A stretch of DNA of 15,747 nucleotides from Tannerella sp. (GCA_031289515.1 JAITPH010000040.1:1-15747), one strand, 5' to 3'. Positions 1 to 8,887 are shown, counted from the first letter of the stretch. The notes: generated from the sequence alone by a model not told the origin. Numbers and translations: made by a program.

Positions 1-161
1 CGTGCGGTTTCCTTCCTGCAAGTTGCAGCGACAAAACCGCACGTGCGGTTTCCTTCCTGCAACTTGCGGCAACAAAACCGCGCGTGCGGTTTCCTTCCTG
101 CAACTTGCGGCGACAAAACCGCGCGTGCGGTTTAACATTCCGCAAGTCGCGGCGACCCGCG
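1..161. repeat. Tandem array of 41-bp palindrome-rich repeats (3 full copies plus a degenerate fourth)
   Basis: Full units lie at 1-41, 42-82 and 83-123. Units 2 and 3 differ at one base, and units 1 and 3 at three. A decayed fourth copy covers about 124-161: it starts with the same CGTGCGGTTT and ends with a matching CGCGGCGAC segment. Each unit carries GCGGTTT near its start and AAACCGC near its end, so one unit can fold on itself. The junction of units 1 and 2 (34-51) is a perfect 18-bp palindrome; the other junctions have one mismatch. The unit length is not a multiple of three, so the frame shifts from copy to copy, which argues against coding. The array begins at the window edge and may continue outside. 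Its role is unknown; REP-like intergenic repeats are the closest analogy. Confidence 0.85.
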
Positions 162-332
162 AACTGTCGAGTCTGCCGTCACCGGACGGAGACGGGAACG
201 GCAGTATCCGTCACTATAAAGAAAAAAAGCAATCCGGAATAACAGCGTTATCCGGATTGCTTCGCAAACTTGCACTTGCGGCAGACTGTCGCAGTCCGCC
301 AAAGCGCTCTTAACTTTCAACTTTCAACAATA
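162..332. other. Intergenic region downstream of susD
   Basis: Together with the repeat array this completes 332 bases without a credible gene. It holds the susD terminator (222-260) and a weaker hairpin between susD and that terminator: arms 280-287 and 293-300, 8 bp with one mismatch, loop of 5. A short direct repeat AACTTTCAACTTTCAAC lies at about 312-328. I see no further gene here. Confidence 0.6.
222..260 (-). terminator. Intrinsic terminator of the susCD operon
   Basis: On the minus strand a stem of about 14 bp (arms 229-243 and 247-260, one bulged base) is followed at once by seven T (222-228 as A on the plus strand). It lies about 70 nt past the susD stop codon, where the utilisation locus should end. 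The GC-rich lower stem and the U-run are the classic form of a Rho-independent terminator. Confidence 0.85.
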
Positions 333-2231
333 TTAATTATATCCCGGATTTTGAACCAGATTCCGGTTTGCCGACATCGCGTTGTACGGTATTGCCATAA
401 GGCGGCGCGTCGGGTCTTTCACTATCGAGTTGCCGCTGCCGTCGCCGTAGCCAGCGTTCGCATCCCACCATCCGTCTATGGCAAATTCAAACTTGCCGAA
501 ACGTATCAGGTCGGTGCGCCGTTTGGCTTCCAGAATAAATTCGCGTCCGCGTTCGGCAAGCAGTTCGTCGAGCGTAAGCGTAGACACCGTATAGCGGTCT
601 TTGGCGGTCAGGGATTCGTCGCTCGACCAGTAGTCGGCCGCGAAAGCCCGCTGCTTGACGCTGTTGATCAACTCTGCGGCTTCCTGCGTGGCCGTGCCGC
701 CGTTTTTACGGATCAGCGCTTCGGCTTTGGCAAAATATATGTCCGTCAGACGGTAGAATATCAAGTCGGCGTTTCCGTAGTTCGGATCCGTATATTCGCC
801 GGTCTTGTACTTGTAAATGCGTGCGCCCGAATTTTCCTTGCAGTCATACCACATGTAACGGTAGTCGTTCATTTCGCTCCAGGCGTACTGGCGCGCGTCG
901 GTGGTATTGTAGCCGCCGGCAAGATACCATTCCCTGTGATTCTTTTCCCTGAAGTCGGAGATGATGTAGTCCTTCACGTTCGAGCCGTTGAAAGCCTGTT
1001 CGACCAGCAGCCGCGCCTCTTCGCCCGGAAATTCGGGAGAATACCATTCCGTGATTGTCACCCGGTCGCCCTGTACGTCGATTACCGCCTTGACAGGCTT
1101 GTTGCAGAAAATGACCGGCAAACCGGTAAACTCTTCCGATCCCACGACGTAATCGTTTTCGACCGGAGTAGCGATGTTCAGGTACGGACCCTGATACGGT
1201 CCCGTGCCGATTCCGTACTGAAACCACTGAAGTCGGCGCCGGTCGTTGTCGCCGTACGATTCCATTGCGTTTGTCGTCACGACGAGTCCGTTGTTCGCGT
1301 TATAGTCCGTATTCACGATGTCGCGTTCGCGGTAGTAGGCGATGTTGACCGGATTGATCCAGCGTCCTCTTGCTTTGTTGCTTGCATTGCAGTAGATTAT
1401 TTCGGTCGAGGCGGATGTATTGACATTCGAGAATGTGACGTTGACGTCCCTGTCGAGCGCCAGAGCGCCGTTCACCGCGCCCGCTTCGCTGCGAATCAAC
1501 CGGTCGCAGTAGGCGATGCAGTCGTCCCAGCGTGGCGTACCTGTCCACGTTTCGGCATTCAGGTAAAGTTCTACCAAAGCGGCGTAAATCGCCGCAAGCG
1601 TAAACCGTCCGTTACGCTCTTTCGAGAGCGGCGCGGCCGTTTTGGCAGCCTCCAGCAGTTCCGTTTCGATGAAGGCGAATACTTCCGCACGCGGAACGGT
1701 CGGAGGATCGACCGGAAGACCAACCGTCGTTGCAATCGGAATATTCCCGAAAAGATCCATCAGCTTCATATAGAAGAAGGCTCTTTTTCCTCTTATTTCC
1801 GATTGAAGCCAGTTCTTTTCGTCGTCGCCCATTCCGGCGGCGGCAAAGTCTATCCTGGTGAAATCGTCCATTATGCTGTTCGCATAGCCCACTCCGGTGT
1901 AGAGCGTTCTCCACGGGTCCCAGCAAGAATCGTCGTTGTCGGTCCATGAATGATAATGTTGCCGACCGTGCACTGCTCCGTCGTAACCGTGCCTGCCCTT
2001 ATTGACCCAGGCAAGCTGGTCGGCGCTCGTTTCGGAGATGCGGTTGTATCCGCCCTGACCTACCGAGTTCCACGCATGAGTGTAGATTCTGTTTACTCCC
2101 ATCAAAATCTGCTCCCTGTTCTGGTAGAAATTATCGGGAGCCAGTTCGCTGTATGGCGTTACGTCCAGAGACGTACAGCCGGTCATCGACAGCGCTATGC
2201 TTATTGCAACTATAATTTTATACTTTTTCAT
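333..2231 (-). CDS. SusD/RagB family glycan-binding lipoprotein
   Basis: A 632-residue outer-membrane lipoprotein that should capture glycan at the cell surface and cap the SusC channel encoded just upstream. The N-terminus is a lipoprotein signal: K2, K3, a hydrophobic stretch 6-16, then MTGC with the lipidated Cys at 19, followed by TSLDVTP, a common start of mature SusD proteins. An early segment with DNFYQNREQILMGVNRIY is the typical SusD N-terminal helix. Near the C-terminus LDELLAERGREFILEAKRR followed by DLIRFGKF is the conserved SusD end region. At 632 residues it is somewhat longer than classic SusD (about 550). Its start lies 12 nt after the susC stop, so the two are co-transcribed, and a strong terminator follows. 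The specific glycan cannot be read from the sequence; the neighbouring mannosidase suggests a mannose-containing ligand (inference). Confidence 0.95.
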   Translation of the reverse strand: MKKYKIIVAISIALSMTGCTSLDVTPYSELAPDNFYQNREQILMGVNRIYTHAWNSVGQGGYNRISETSADQLAWVNKGRHGYDGAVHGRQHYHSWTDNDDSCWDPWRTLYTGVGYANSIMDDFTRIDFAAAGMGDDEKNWLQSEIRGKRAFFYMKLMDLFGNIPIATTVGLPVDPPTVPRAEVFAFIETELLEAAKTAAPLSKERNGRFTLAAIYAALVELYLNAETWTGTPRWDDCIAYCDRLIRSEAGAVNGALALDRDVNVTFSNVNTSASTEIIYCNASNKARGRWINPVNIAYYRERDIVNTDYNANNGLVVTTNAMESYGDNDRRRLQWFQYGIGTGPYQGPYLNIATPVENDYVVGSEEFTGLPVIFCNKPVKAVIDVQGDRVTITEWYSPEFPGEEARLLVEQAFNGSNVKDYIISDFREKNHREWYLAGGYNTTDARQYAWSEMNDYRYMWYDCKENSGARIYKYKTGEYTDPNYGNADLIFYRLTDIYFAKAEALIRKNGGTATQEAAELINSVKQRAFAADYWSSDESLTAKDRYTVSTLTLDELLAERGREFILEAKRRTDLIRFGKFEFAIDGWWDANAGYGDGSGNSIVKDPTRRLMAIPYNAMSANRNLVQNPGYN

Positions 2232-2243
2232 AATATGTCTATT

Positions 2244-5200
2244 TTAAAATCCAACATTAATTCCAAACATGAGAGTGGTGGTGACGGGATAGAAAGTCCG
2301 TTCCTCGATACCGGGCGTGAGACCCGTGTCGCGAACTTCGGGCGTCGTCCCGCTGTAACCGGTAAATGTCGCCAGGTTCTGGGCGGACACGTAAACTCTA
2401 AGATTGCGCACCCATTCCCTGCTTTTCAAAGGGACGCCGTATCCCAGCGTGACGTTGTCCAGCTTGACAAAGTCTCCGTTTTCGAGATAGTAATCGGAGT
2501 ATTGCATCGATACGTGCAGATCGGAGTTTTTGTTGATGGCCGATTGCATCACGTTGTTCGGAAGCCATGCGAGATTGCCGAAATACAGATCTTTCGTATT
2601 GAGTATCTTGAAATCGAATTTTCCGCGGAAGAACAGACTAAGGTCAAAGTTCTTGTACTTGAACGTATTTCCCAGCGAGGCATAATACTTGGGCGTACCG
2701 TTTCCGAGCCACGTCTTATCGTCGTCCGTGACTTCCCTGTACGACACTTTTTCGTTACCCTTGTAGAACATCCATTCGCCGTTACCGTCAAGTCCGGCAT
2801 AGCGGTGACCGTAAAACTCGCCCAGCGACCCGCCTTCCTGCGTCCGGATGGCGTATCCCAGATAGCCGACTCCGGTAAACTGGTAATCGTCTTTGTAAGT
2901 TGCCTGATACAGCTCGTTGGAGAACGATTCCAGCTTGTTTTTCTGATAGGCGAACGTGGCATTTACTTCCCATGTGAAATCCTTTTCCTTCACCGGAACG
3001 GCATTCAATCCGATTTCGATACCCCTGTTGCTTATCTCGCCCACATTGGTATATATGTCCGACAGCACAAAAGGCGGCAATTGCGTGTTGTAGGTATAAA
3101 GAAGGTCTTTCGTATAGCGGTTATAGACGTCGATCGATCCGTTCAGCCTGTTCGACAAAAGCGAAAAGTCCACGCCGAAGTTAAATTCCTCCTTCTTTTC
3201 CCATTTCAGGTCGGGGTTCGGATTGCGCGACGGCCTGTAAGCGCTGTTCCATGTAGAGCCGTCGATCGGATAGGTCGAATTGGCGGCAAGCGTCGACATG
3301 TAACGGTAATCGGGAATAGACTGGTTACCGGTCACACCGAAACCGGCGCGTACTTTCAAGCTGTTCACGGCGGTTATGTCCTTCATAAAGCCTTCCTCGC
3401 TGATGACCCATCCTGCCGATAATGCAGGAAAGCTACCCCAGCGATTATTGGCGCCGAAACGCGACGAGCCTTCGTAGCGATATGTCGCCGAGAACTGGTA
3501 TTTGTTTTTCAGGACATAGTTGATACGCCCGAAGAAGGCGATCAGAATGTCGTCGGATTTACCGCTGCCCATATTCGCAAAACTTGTTCCGTCGCTGATG
3601 CCTGTTCCGCTTCCGAGGTTATTGTCAAGGAAGGCGTCCGTAGCGAACTTGGAGTTCCATGCGTTGAAGTTTTCGCTCACGTGATACTGATAGCTGTAAC
3701 CGGCAACGGCATTGAAAGCGTGTATGAGGTTGAACGTTTTCACGAAATCGACCGTCGGCTCCAGTGTTTTTGTAATCTCCTGAGCCTGCCATTTCTGCGC
3801 CCGTCCGCCACCGGCATACGTATCTGCGGATTCCTTGCTGCTCTTCATGAAATACTGGCGGCGCAAGTTGTCGTACTGCTGCCACGAAGCGGCGACGGAG
3901 GCTTTCAAACCGTCCGTGATGTAGAGCGAAATCTTTCCCGATCCCAGAAGGGTCGTCCGCGAAGCATAGTCGTCCAGCGTGGCATAGCGAGCCAGCGGAT
4001 TATACGATCCGAAACCCTGATCGTCGATCCATTCGCCGTCGGCGTTTTTAATCGGCATCGTGGGATTGCGCTGCGCTGCCTGTTCAAAAGCATCGTTGCT
4101 GCCGACCATGTTGCGGTCGCGGAAGTTGGCGCTAAGTCCTACCTGCATTTCAAGCCTGTCGTTAAGTCCGAGATGATTGATGCTAAGACGACCGCCCCAG
4201 TTGGATTGTCCGGATTCGATGGCAATCGGATTGATTTCGCGGAAGGAAACGGACGCGCGATACCCGGTATTGGAGCCGCCGCCGCTGATGGCCAGATTGT
4301 GATTTTGGGAGATATTGCCGTTGTCGAGCATTTCGCCCAGCCAGTCGGTATTTCCGCCATAGTCTACCATCATTTCCGAACGGTAACCGCCCGATTTCAT
4401 ATAGTTGCGATATTCGTCCGCCGTAAGCACTTTGGGACTGCGATACACGTAATCGTGCGAAACGTAGGTCGAATAGTCGTACGTGGCTTTCTGTTCGCCG
4501 CGCTTGACTTTTTTCGTGGTAATCAGCACGACGCCGTTCGAGCCGCGAGTACCGTAGATGGCAGCGGCGGAAGCATCTTTCAGGACGTCGAACGATTCCA
4601 CATCGTCGGCTTGCAATAAAGCAAGGTCGCCGCCCGGAACGCCGTCGATGACAATCAGCGGACTCATGCCGCCGGTTATGGACGATATGCCGCGAATCTG
4701 TATTTCGGTGTCGGCGCGCGGATCGGTGCCGTTGGGATTGGTGATGACGACGCCGGCCATTCTGCCCTTAGCAAGTTCCAGTACGCTGGAATGCGCTCCT
4801 GTCGTGTTGAACGATTCCTTTGTCAGCGAAGCCACAGCGGCCGTCACTTCACTTCGTTTCTGCGTACCGTAGCCGATAACGACCACTTCTTCCATCATCT
4901 GAACGTCTTCGCTCAGTTCTACCCTGATCACTTTCTGATCGCCTACGGATATTTCCCGCTTCAAATAGCCGATATAGGAAAAGGTCAGCACGGCGTTGTT
5001 GTCTTTCACCGTGATTGTATACCTGCCGCCGGTATCGGTCGTTGTGCCGTTGCTTGTTCCTCTTTCCGCCACACTTACGCCTATGACCGGATCGCCGTTG
5101 GTATCGGTTACCGTTCCGGTAATCTGTATACGGTTGTCGACCTGCTGTTTTTGCTGGGAAATGATAATGTGATTTCCCCTGACCGAATAGGTGTGACCGG

Positions 5201-5480
5201 TATTTTTCAAGATAAGCGTCAACGCTTCGTTTATGTTCATCTCGTTAATCGAAACGCCGATATTCCTGTTGAGATCGAGCTTCGAATCTTCATAGTCGAC
5301 CGAGAAATTTGTCTGTCTTTCTATTTCATAAAAAGCATCCTTCAAAGTGATGTCGTTCGACAATGTCACCTTAACGGCAGCCTCCATAATCGAATAGTGA
5401 GACAAAAATAAAAAGAGCGATATAAAAACAATCTTCAACGGATGTTTAAATTTGTTTGTCTGTAGTTTATTGTACTTCAT
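2244..5480 (-). CDS. SusC/RagA family TonB-dependent transporter with STN domain
   Basis: Outer-membrane TonB-dependent importer of oligosaccharides, partner of the adjacent SusD. I chose the ATG at 5480 (1078 residues): from it the protein begins MKYNKLQTNK with a proper signal peptide (hydrophobic 16-28, cleavage near MEAA at 32-35). The frame stays open to an ATG at 5543, but that would put 21 residues in front of the signal. Domains in order: STN (about 37-108), carboxypeptidase-regulatory-like (about 119-190), TonB box region EEVVVIGYGTQ (198-207), plug (from about 209, with SSITGGMSPLIVIDGVPGG and AAAIYGTRGSNGVVLITTKK), then the beta-barrel ending GINVGF, with a C-terminal Phe as expected for outer-membrane assembly. 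The STN domain is the type that signals to a FecR/ECF-sigma pair. An ECF sigma gene lies two genes upstream, but no FecR is present. The gap to the mannosidase gene is 176 nt, so susC may have its own promoter. Confidence 0.95.
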   Translation of the reverse strand: MKYNKLQTNKFKHPLKIVFISLFLFLSHYSIMEAAVKVTLSNDITLKDAFYEIERQTNFSVDYEDSKLDLNRNIGVSINEMNINEALTLILKNTGHTYSVRGNHIIISQQKQQVDNRIQITGTVTDTNGDPVIGVSVAERGTSNGTTTDTGGRYTITVKDNNAVLTFSYIGYLKREISVGDQKVIRVELSEDVQMMEEVVVIGYGTQKRSEVTAAVASLTKESFNTTGAHSSVLELAKGRMAGVVITNPNGTDPRADTEIQIRGISSITGGMSPLIVIDGVPGGDLALLQADDVESFDVLKDASAAAIYGTRGSNGVVLITTKKVKRGEQKATYDYSTYVSHDYVYRSPKVLTADEYRNYMKSGGYRSEMMVDYGGNTDWLGEMLDNGNISQNHNLAISGGGSNTGYRASVSFREINPIAIESGQSNWGGRLSINHLGLNDRLEMQVGLSANFRDRNMVGSNDAFEQAAQRNPTMPIKNADGEWIDDQGFGSYNPLARYATLDDYASRTTLLGSGKISLYITDGLKASVAASWQQYDNLRRQYFMKSSKESADTYAGGGRAQKWQAQEITKTLEPTVDFVKTFNLIHAFNAVAGYSYQYHVSENFNAWNSKFATDAFLDNNLGSGTGISDGTSFANMGSGKSDDILIAFFGRINYVLKNKYQFSATYRYEGSSRFGANNRWGSFPALSAGWVISEEGFMKDITAVNSLKVRAGFGVTGNQSIPDYRYMSTLAANSTYPIDGSTWNSAYRPSRNPNPDLKWEKKEEFNFGVDFSLLSNRLNGSIDVYNRYTKDLLYTYNTQLPPFVLSDIYTNVGEISNRGIEIGLNAVPVKEKDFTWEVNATFAYQKNKLESFSNELYQATYKDDYQFTGVGYLGYAIRTQEGGSLGEFYGHRYAGLDGNGEWMFYKGNEKVSYREVTDDDKTWLGNGTPKYYASLGNTFKYKNFDLSLFFRGKFDFKILNTKDLYFGNLAWLPNNVMQSAINKNSDLHVSMQYSDYYLENGDFVKLDNVTLGYGVPLKSREWVRNLRVYVSAQNLATFTGYSGTTPEVRDTGLTPGIEERTFYPVTTTLMFGINVGF

Positions 5481-5540
5481 GATTTTCAATTTATAAAGTT
5501 TTAAAAAAGTAATAATATATTCATATTCGAGTAATATTCT

Positions 5541-5572
5541 CATTCTTTCATTCTTTCATTCCAAAAAGAATG
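5541..5572 (-). repeat. 8-bp direct repeats and small hairpin in the susC leader
   Basis: CATTCTTT occurs at 5541-5548 and 5549-5556, with a partial third copy at 5557-5562. AAAGAATG at 5565-5572 is its exact complement. In a minus-strand transcript the arm at 5565-5572 could pair with either full copy, giving an 8-bp stem in two alternative registers. The element is AT-rich and weak, and its function is unknown. Confidence 0.5.
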
Positions 5573-5591
5573 ACCGGCGTTGTTCGGTTTC

Positions 5592-5629
5592 AACCGGGAG
5601 CGTGTGTCTGCACGCTCCCGGTTTTTTTT
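5592..5629 (+). terminator. Strong intrinsic terminator on the plus strand, with no plus-strand gene
   Basis: A perfect 13-bp stem (5592-5604 with 5611-5623), a 6-nt loop and a run of eight T (5622-5629) on the plus strand. On the minus strand the A-run comes before the stem and the sequence after it is GAAACC, so it is not a terminator for the mannosidase gene. No protein gene on the plus strand ends here. It could end an antisense transcript running out of susC, or act as an intercistronic RNA hairpin for the minus-strand message. Confidence 0.75.
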
Positions 5630-5656
5630 ATGCGTATCCTCCCTGTTTGATTTATT

Positions 5657-8600
5657 TTACCACTGACTTCTTTCTCCTCTCACCTGTGGAGCAGGCTCCG
5701 TGACATAATTGATTGCTTCCGTCTGACGTGGCAGTTTGCGCATTTCGACAGCCGTTTTCGTATCATGATTCCGGTTGTCCGTCAGCGTTGCGGCAAAAAG
5801 CGCTATGCCGGGGTCTTTGGGCAAGACAAGCATACGTGCGTTTTTGTCTATATCCAGACATATCTTGAACAGATAGACCAGGCTGTAGGCATCGTTTCCC
5901 TTGCGTTCGCTGTGCCTGTGGTTTGCGATGAATGCAAACGAGCCTTCTTTCATGTAGCCTTCGTTTTCGCCTCTCCAGCCCCATTGTCCGAAGAAATCGG
6001 AATAGAACGGAATATTCGCCTGATATTCCCTGTTGTCGACCCTGAACGTTGCGCTCCGGTCGCCTACGGCAGAAGTTACCAGCAGATACAGTTTGTTTGA
6101 GCCGTGTCCTTCAGGCAGCATAATGGTGTCGCCGTTGGCGCGCTGATAGTCGAATACGGCCGGGTCGTTGCTTATCTTGAACTGAATACCGTCCGAAGTA
6201 ATGAGTTCCGGTATCTGCTCTGTCGGGAGCGAATTGCCGCGCCGGTCGAAATTGCCGGTTTTGTTAAATTCTTCGGAGGTAAATGCTACGGCATTGTATT
6301 TCAATTCGACAAACTTGTTGCCGGGAACGTCCAGCAGGGCTTTGTCTTTCAGTTTCACGCTGAATGTGCGGGGCTGGAAGGCTTTGCCGCTGAAAACAAT
6401 CCGGTTGTCGACCGTTTTCACGTCGCCTATCTCTTCTTCAATACCGTTCAATTCTTTAGCGCTTATGACGGCAGAGGCAAATTCGACCGAGGCATCGGCG
6501 TAATTTTCACCGTATATTTCATTGATGCGGACGACATAGCTGTTGCCGTCTTCCGCTTTTTTAATCGCTTTGATGGCGACTTGCGGCTTGTTTGTTTTTG
6601 CCAGAGAGAACGAGCGTCCCAGTTGACCGGCATGTTTCGGAGCGATAAAGGAAAGCAACGGCTGGTTGAAGGCTTCGGCTTTCCAAGCAGTTCCGGCATC
6701 GGTAGGCGTCGATTCGTGGCTCACGATTGCATAACGGAACTGATGATAGCCGTGATCCTGATGCTCCTGATAGACAAAACCGCGGCCGGTCTTCGGCGTA
6801 TGAAGCAGCGTCAAGCGAAGGGTGTTATTGTCCGGTTTGTCCCAGCCGTATTTCGAATCATTCAGAATGGATATGCCGTGACTGCCGTCCGAAGCCGTAA
6901 GGTCTGCCCACTGGTGACCTAACACTTCAAAGGCATTATCGACGTTGTTGCCGCGCCGTACATAGCCGATGCCCAAATCGTATGAAGCCTTTTCGTTCGA
7001 TATTGTTGTCGGAAATTCGGCTTTCAGCAGCACATTGCGGGCTGCCCAGTCGTATTCGTTTACGATTTCGACACGGTCGTCGGTCGCTCCGTCCGAAAGG
7101 CTGATATACTGAACGAAGTGCGTAGAATCCAGATAGCTGCGTTCTACCTTGAGGCTGACGCGAAGCGGTCCGTTTTCGGCAATCGAGATTTTCACGTTAT
7201 CCGTAACGGATACGCTTGGCCCGTCGATTGTCTTTTTGTATATCTCCCATGCCGGATAGTCCGTCGAAACGTTATCGGTCAGAAGCATGAGCCGGAAGGC
7301 TTTTCCTTCCTTCACAAGTTCGCGCCCGCTTCGTTTGTCGACGAGCGAACCGATGTCGCCGTTCTTGTCCAACATTAATTTATATATGGCGTTTTCGAGC
7401 GTGTTTGCCGAAACCTTGAGCGCCGCGCCGGATGAAGTGCGGCTTTGCTTCACTTCATAGACCGAGAAGCTGACAGGATCGGTCTGCGCCGGAAAAAGAA
7501 TAACGGCTTTGCCGTTTTCCCACGCGAGGAGTTGTGCCGGACTTGCTTTGCCGTCGGGCGCTATGACCGAAACGTCCTTAGGTTTCACAGCCATGTCTAC
7601 CGTAGCCGTCACGAAATCGCGACGGTTGTTGGCTACCGGATTGTAAACTACGACCGGGATTCCTTTTACGTTCGTGTTGAGCGCCCTGCTTACAGCGCCT
7701 GCGGCAGTTTCGATGGCGTCGGCAAAGCGCGTCTGGGCTATCAGTTCGTCATTCCACGAAAAAGTATATGCCCGCGGAATACTCGTGCCTGTAATGTCGT
7801 CGTGAAACTGATGCCAGAGAAACCGTTGCCAGTTTTCGCGGAGTTCTGCGGCGGGATATACGGCTCCGCCAAGTAATTCTGCGGCTACGGATGCGCGCTC
7901 GGCGGCATCGGCCAGCTGTTCGTTACGGCGGTTGAACAGTTTCATGGCTGCCTGTGAAGTGTAACAGCCTACGCCGTGTACATCCATCAGCAGTTCGCCG
8001 TCGTAGACCGGCAATTCGGGATGTTTGTCGAAAGGCAGATAGTCTTCGTAAATCTGCCCGGCGCGTGCGCTGATTACTTCGGCCGGTCCGTCGGATTTGA
8101 GGGCTTCGACAACCGAATAGACGGAAGGCAACGTTGGAGAGCCGCCTCTGTCGCCTACGCCATAATAAACGTATGCCGTCTTGTTGGGTCCGGCTTCCGC
8201 ACGGTCGATAATCCGCTTGTTGCGGCTCACGTCGTCATAATAATACGTCGTACCGTAACCGCCGGCATCCAAAACAGCCATGATGCGCGAGCCGTCAAGC
8301 CCCTGCCACAAGCCTATCTTGAACGGCATCTTTTCCTTTTCGCCGAAATACGGATTCTTGCGCCATTGCAATTTCTGGGTGGAGAATCCGATCAGACCGG
8401 AATGTGCCGCTACGGTCGGCAAATGCCAGCCGAAACCGAAACAGTCGGGAAGATAGATGTCATTGCTTTTCACGCCAAATTCCTTCTTGTAAAATTCCTG
8501 CCCAAAAAGGATATTGCGGAAGAACGATTCCGACGAAGGCAGATTGGGATCGGTCGCTTCCCATGTGCTCCCGACTACGTTCCAGCGTCCCTTTTTTATG

Positions 8601-8887
8601 TAATCCTTCACGATTGCATACTCGGCTGGATAGTATTCCTTCATCCAGCTGTATTTCTGGGCGGCTTCAAAGTTGAACACATATTCGGGGAAGCGTTCGA
8701 AAAGCCAGAAATTCTGCACCATTGTACGGCGCAAATAATCTTCTATGGATTCTTTGACATCCCAGTTCCATTGCGTATCGAAATGGGCGGTTGATACAAG
8801 ATATGCTTTGTATTCTTTCTGCTGTCCGCGTACCTGAGCCGCCAGACATATTGACATTAATAAGATTGAAAAAAACCGTTTATTCAT
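5657..8887 (-). CDS. Secreted GH38 family alpha-mannosidase
   Basis: A glycoside hydrolase of family 38 that removes alpha-linked mannose with retention of configuration, using a metal ion (normally zinc). The signal peptide (1-21, hydrophobic core 6-19, cleavage after VRG) places it in the periplasm or outside. Visible family motifs are: metal ligands in HFDTQWNW (H35, D37); WEATDPNLPSSES (109-121); the nucleophile region YLPDCFGFGWHLP with D148; GVGDRGGSPT (243-252); YTSQAAMKLFNRRNEQLADAAE-type motif starting at 309; and WHQFHDDITGTS (358-369), whose H359, H362 and D363 match the second metal/active-site cluster. The remaining roughly 700 residues fit the GH38 middle and C-terminal beta-sandwich domains plus an extra C-terminal beta-rich module. 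At 1076 residues it is full length, with no frameshift. It lies 86 nt after the ECF sigma gene and 176 nt before susC, so it is the degradative enzyme of this locus. Exact linkage specificity cannot be read. Confidence 0.93.
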   Translation of the reverse strand: MNKRFFSILLMSICLAAQVRGQQKEYKAYLVSTAHFDTQWNWDVKESIEDYLRRTMVQNFWLFERFPEYVFNFEAAQKYSWMKEYYPAEYAIVKDYIKKGRWNVVGSTWEATDPNLPSSESFFRNILFGQEFYKKEFGVKSNDIYLPDCFGFGWHLPTVAAHSGLIGFSTQKLQWRKNPYFGEKEKMPFKIGLWQGLDGSRIMAVLDAGGYGTTYYYDDVSRNKRIIDRAEAGPNKTAYVYYGVGDRGGSPTLPSVYSVVEALKSDGPAEVISARAGQIYEDYLPFDKHPELPVYDGELLMDVHGVGCYTSQAAMKLFNRRNEQLADAAERASVAAELLGGAVYPAAELRENWQRFLWHQFHDDITGTSIPRAYTFSWNDELIAQTRFADAIETAAGAVSRALNTNVKGIPVVVYNPVANNRRDFVTATVDMAVKPKDVSVIAPDGKASPAQLLAWENGKAVILFPAQTDPVSFSVYEVKQSRTSSGAALKVSANTLENAIYKLMLDKNGDIGSLVDKRSGRELVKEGKAFRLMLLTDNVSTDYPAWEIYKKTIDGPSVSVTDNVKISIAENGPLRVSLKVERSYLDSTHFVQYISLSDGATDDRVEIVNEYDWAARNVLLKAEFPTTISNEKASYDLGIGYVRRGNNVDNAFEVLGHQWADLTASDGSHGISILNDSKYGWDKPDNNTLRLTLLHTPKTGRGFVYQEHQDHGYHQFRYAIVSHESTPTDAGTAWKAEAFNQPLLSFIAPKHAGQLGRSFSLAKTNKPQVAIKAIKKAEDGNSYVVRINEIYGENYADASVEFASAVISAKELNGIEEEIGDVKTVDNRIVFSGKAFQPRTFSVKLKDKALLDVPGNKFVELKYNAVAFTSEEFNKTGNFDRRGNSLPTEQIPELITSDGIQFKISNDPAVFDYQRANGDTIMLPEGHGSNKLYLLVTSAVGDRSATFRVDNREYQANIPFYSDFFGQWGWRGENEGYMKEGSFAFIANHRHSERKGNDAYSLVYLFKICLDIDKNARMLVLPKDPGIALFAATLTDNRNHDTKTAVEMRKLPRQTEAINYVTEPAPQVRGERSQW

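Noticed and set aside
1..161. CRISPR array
   Set aside because: The 41-bp units follow each other directly with no unique spacers, and no cas gene is present.
2..313. Plus-strand open frame of 103 codons over the left edge
   Set aside because: It runs through 41-bp tandem repeats, so each copy is read in a different frame, and it includes the terminator hairpin. There is no recognisable domain.
270..3422. Two long plus-strand frames (559 and 490 codons) antisense to susD and susC
   Set aside because: The minus strand encodes unmistakable SusD and SusC there. The plus-strand translations have no family features and are a by-product of codon bias in GC-richer genes.
5481..5543. Upstream ATG for SusC at 5543
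   Set aside because: It would add 21 residues before the signal peptide. The ATG at 5480 gives a normal signal sequence.
5592..5629. Terminator of the mannosidase gene
   Set aside because: On the minus strand the hairpin is preceded by A8 and not followed by T, so it cannot act as an intrinsic terminator in that direction.
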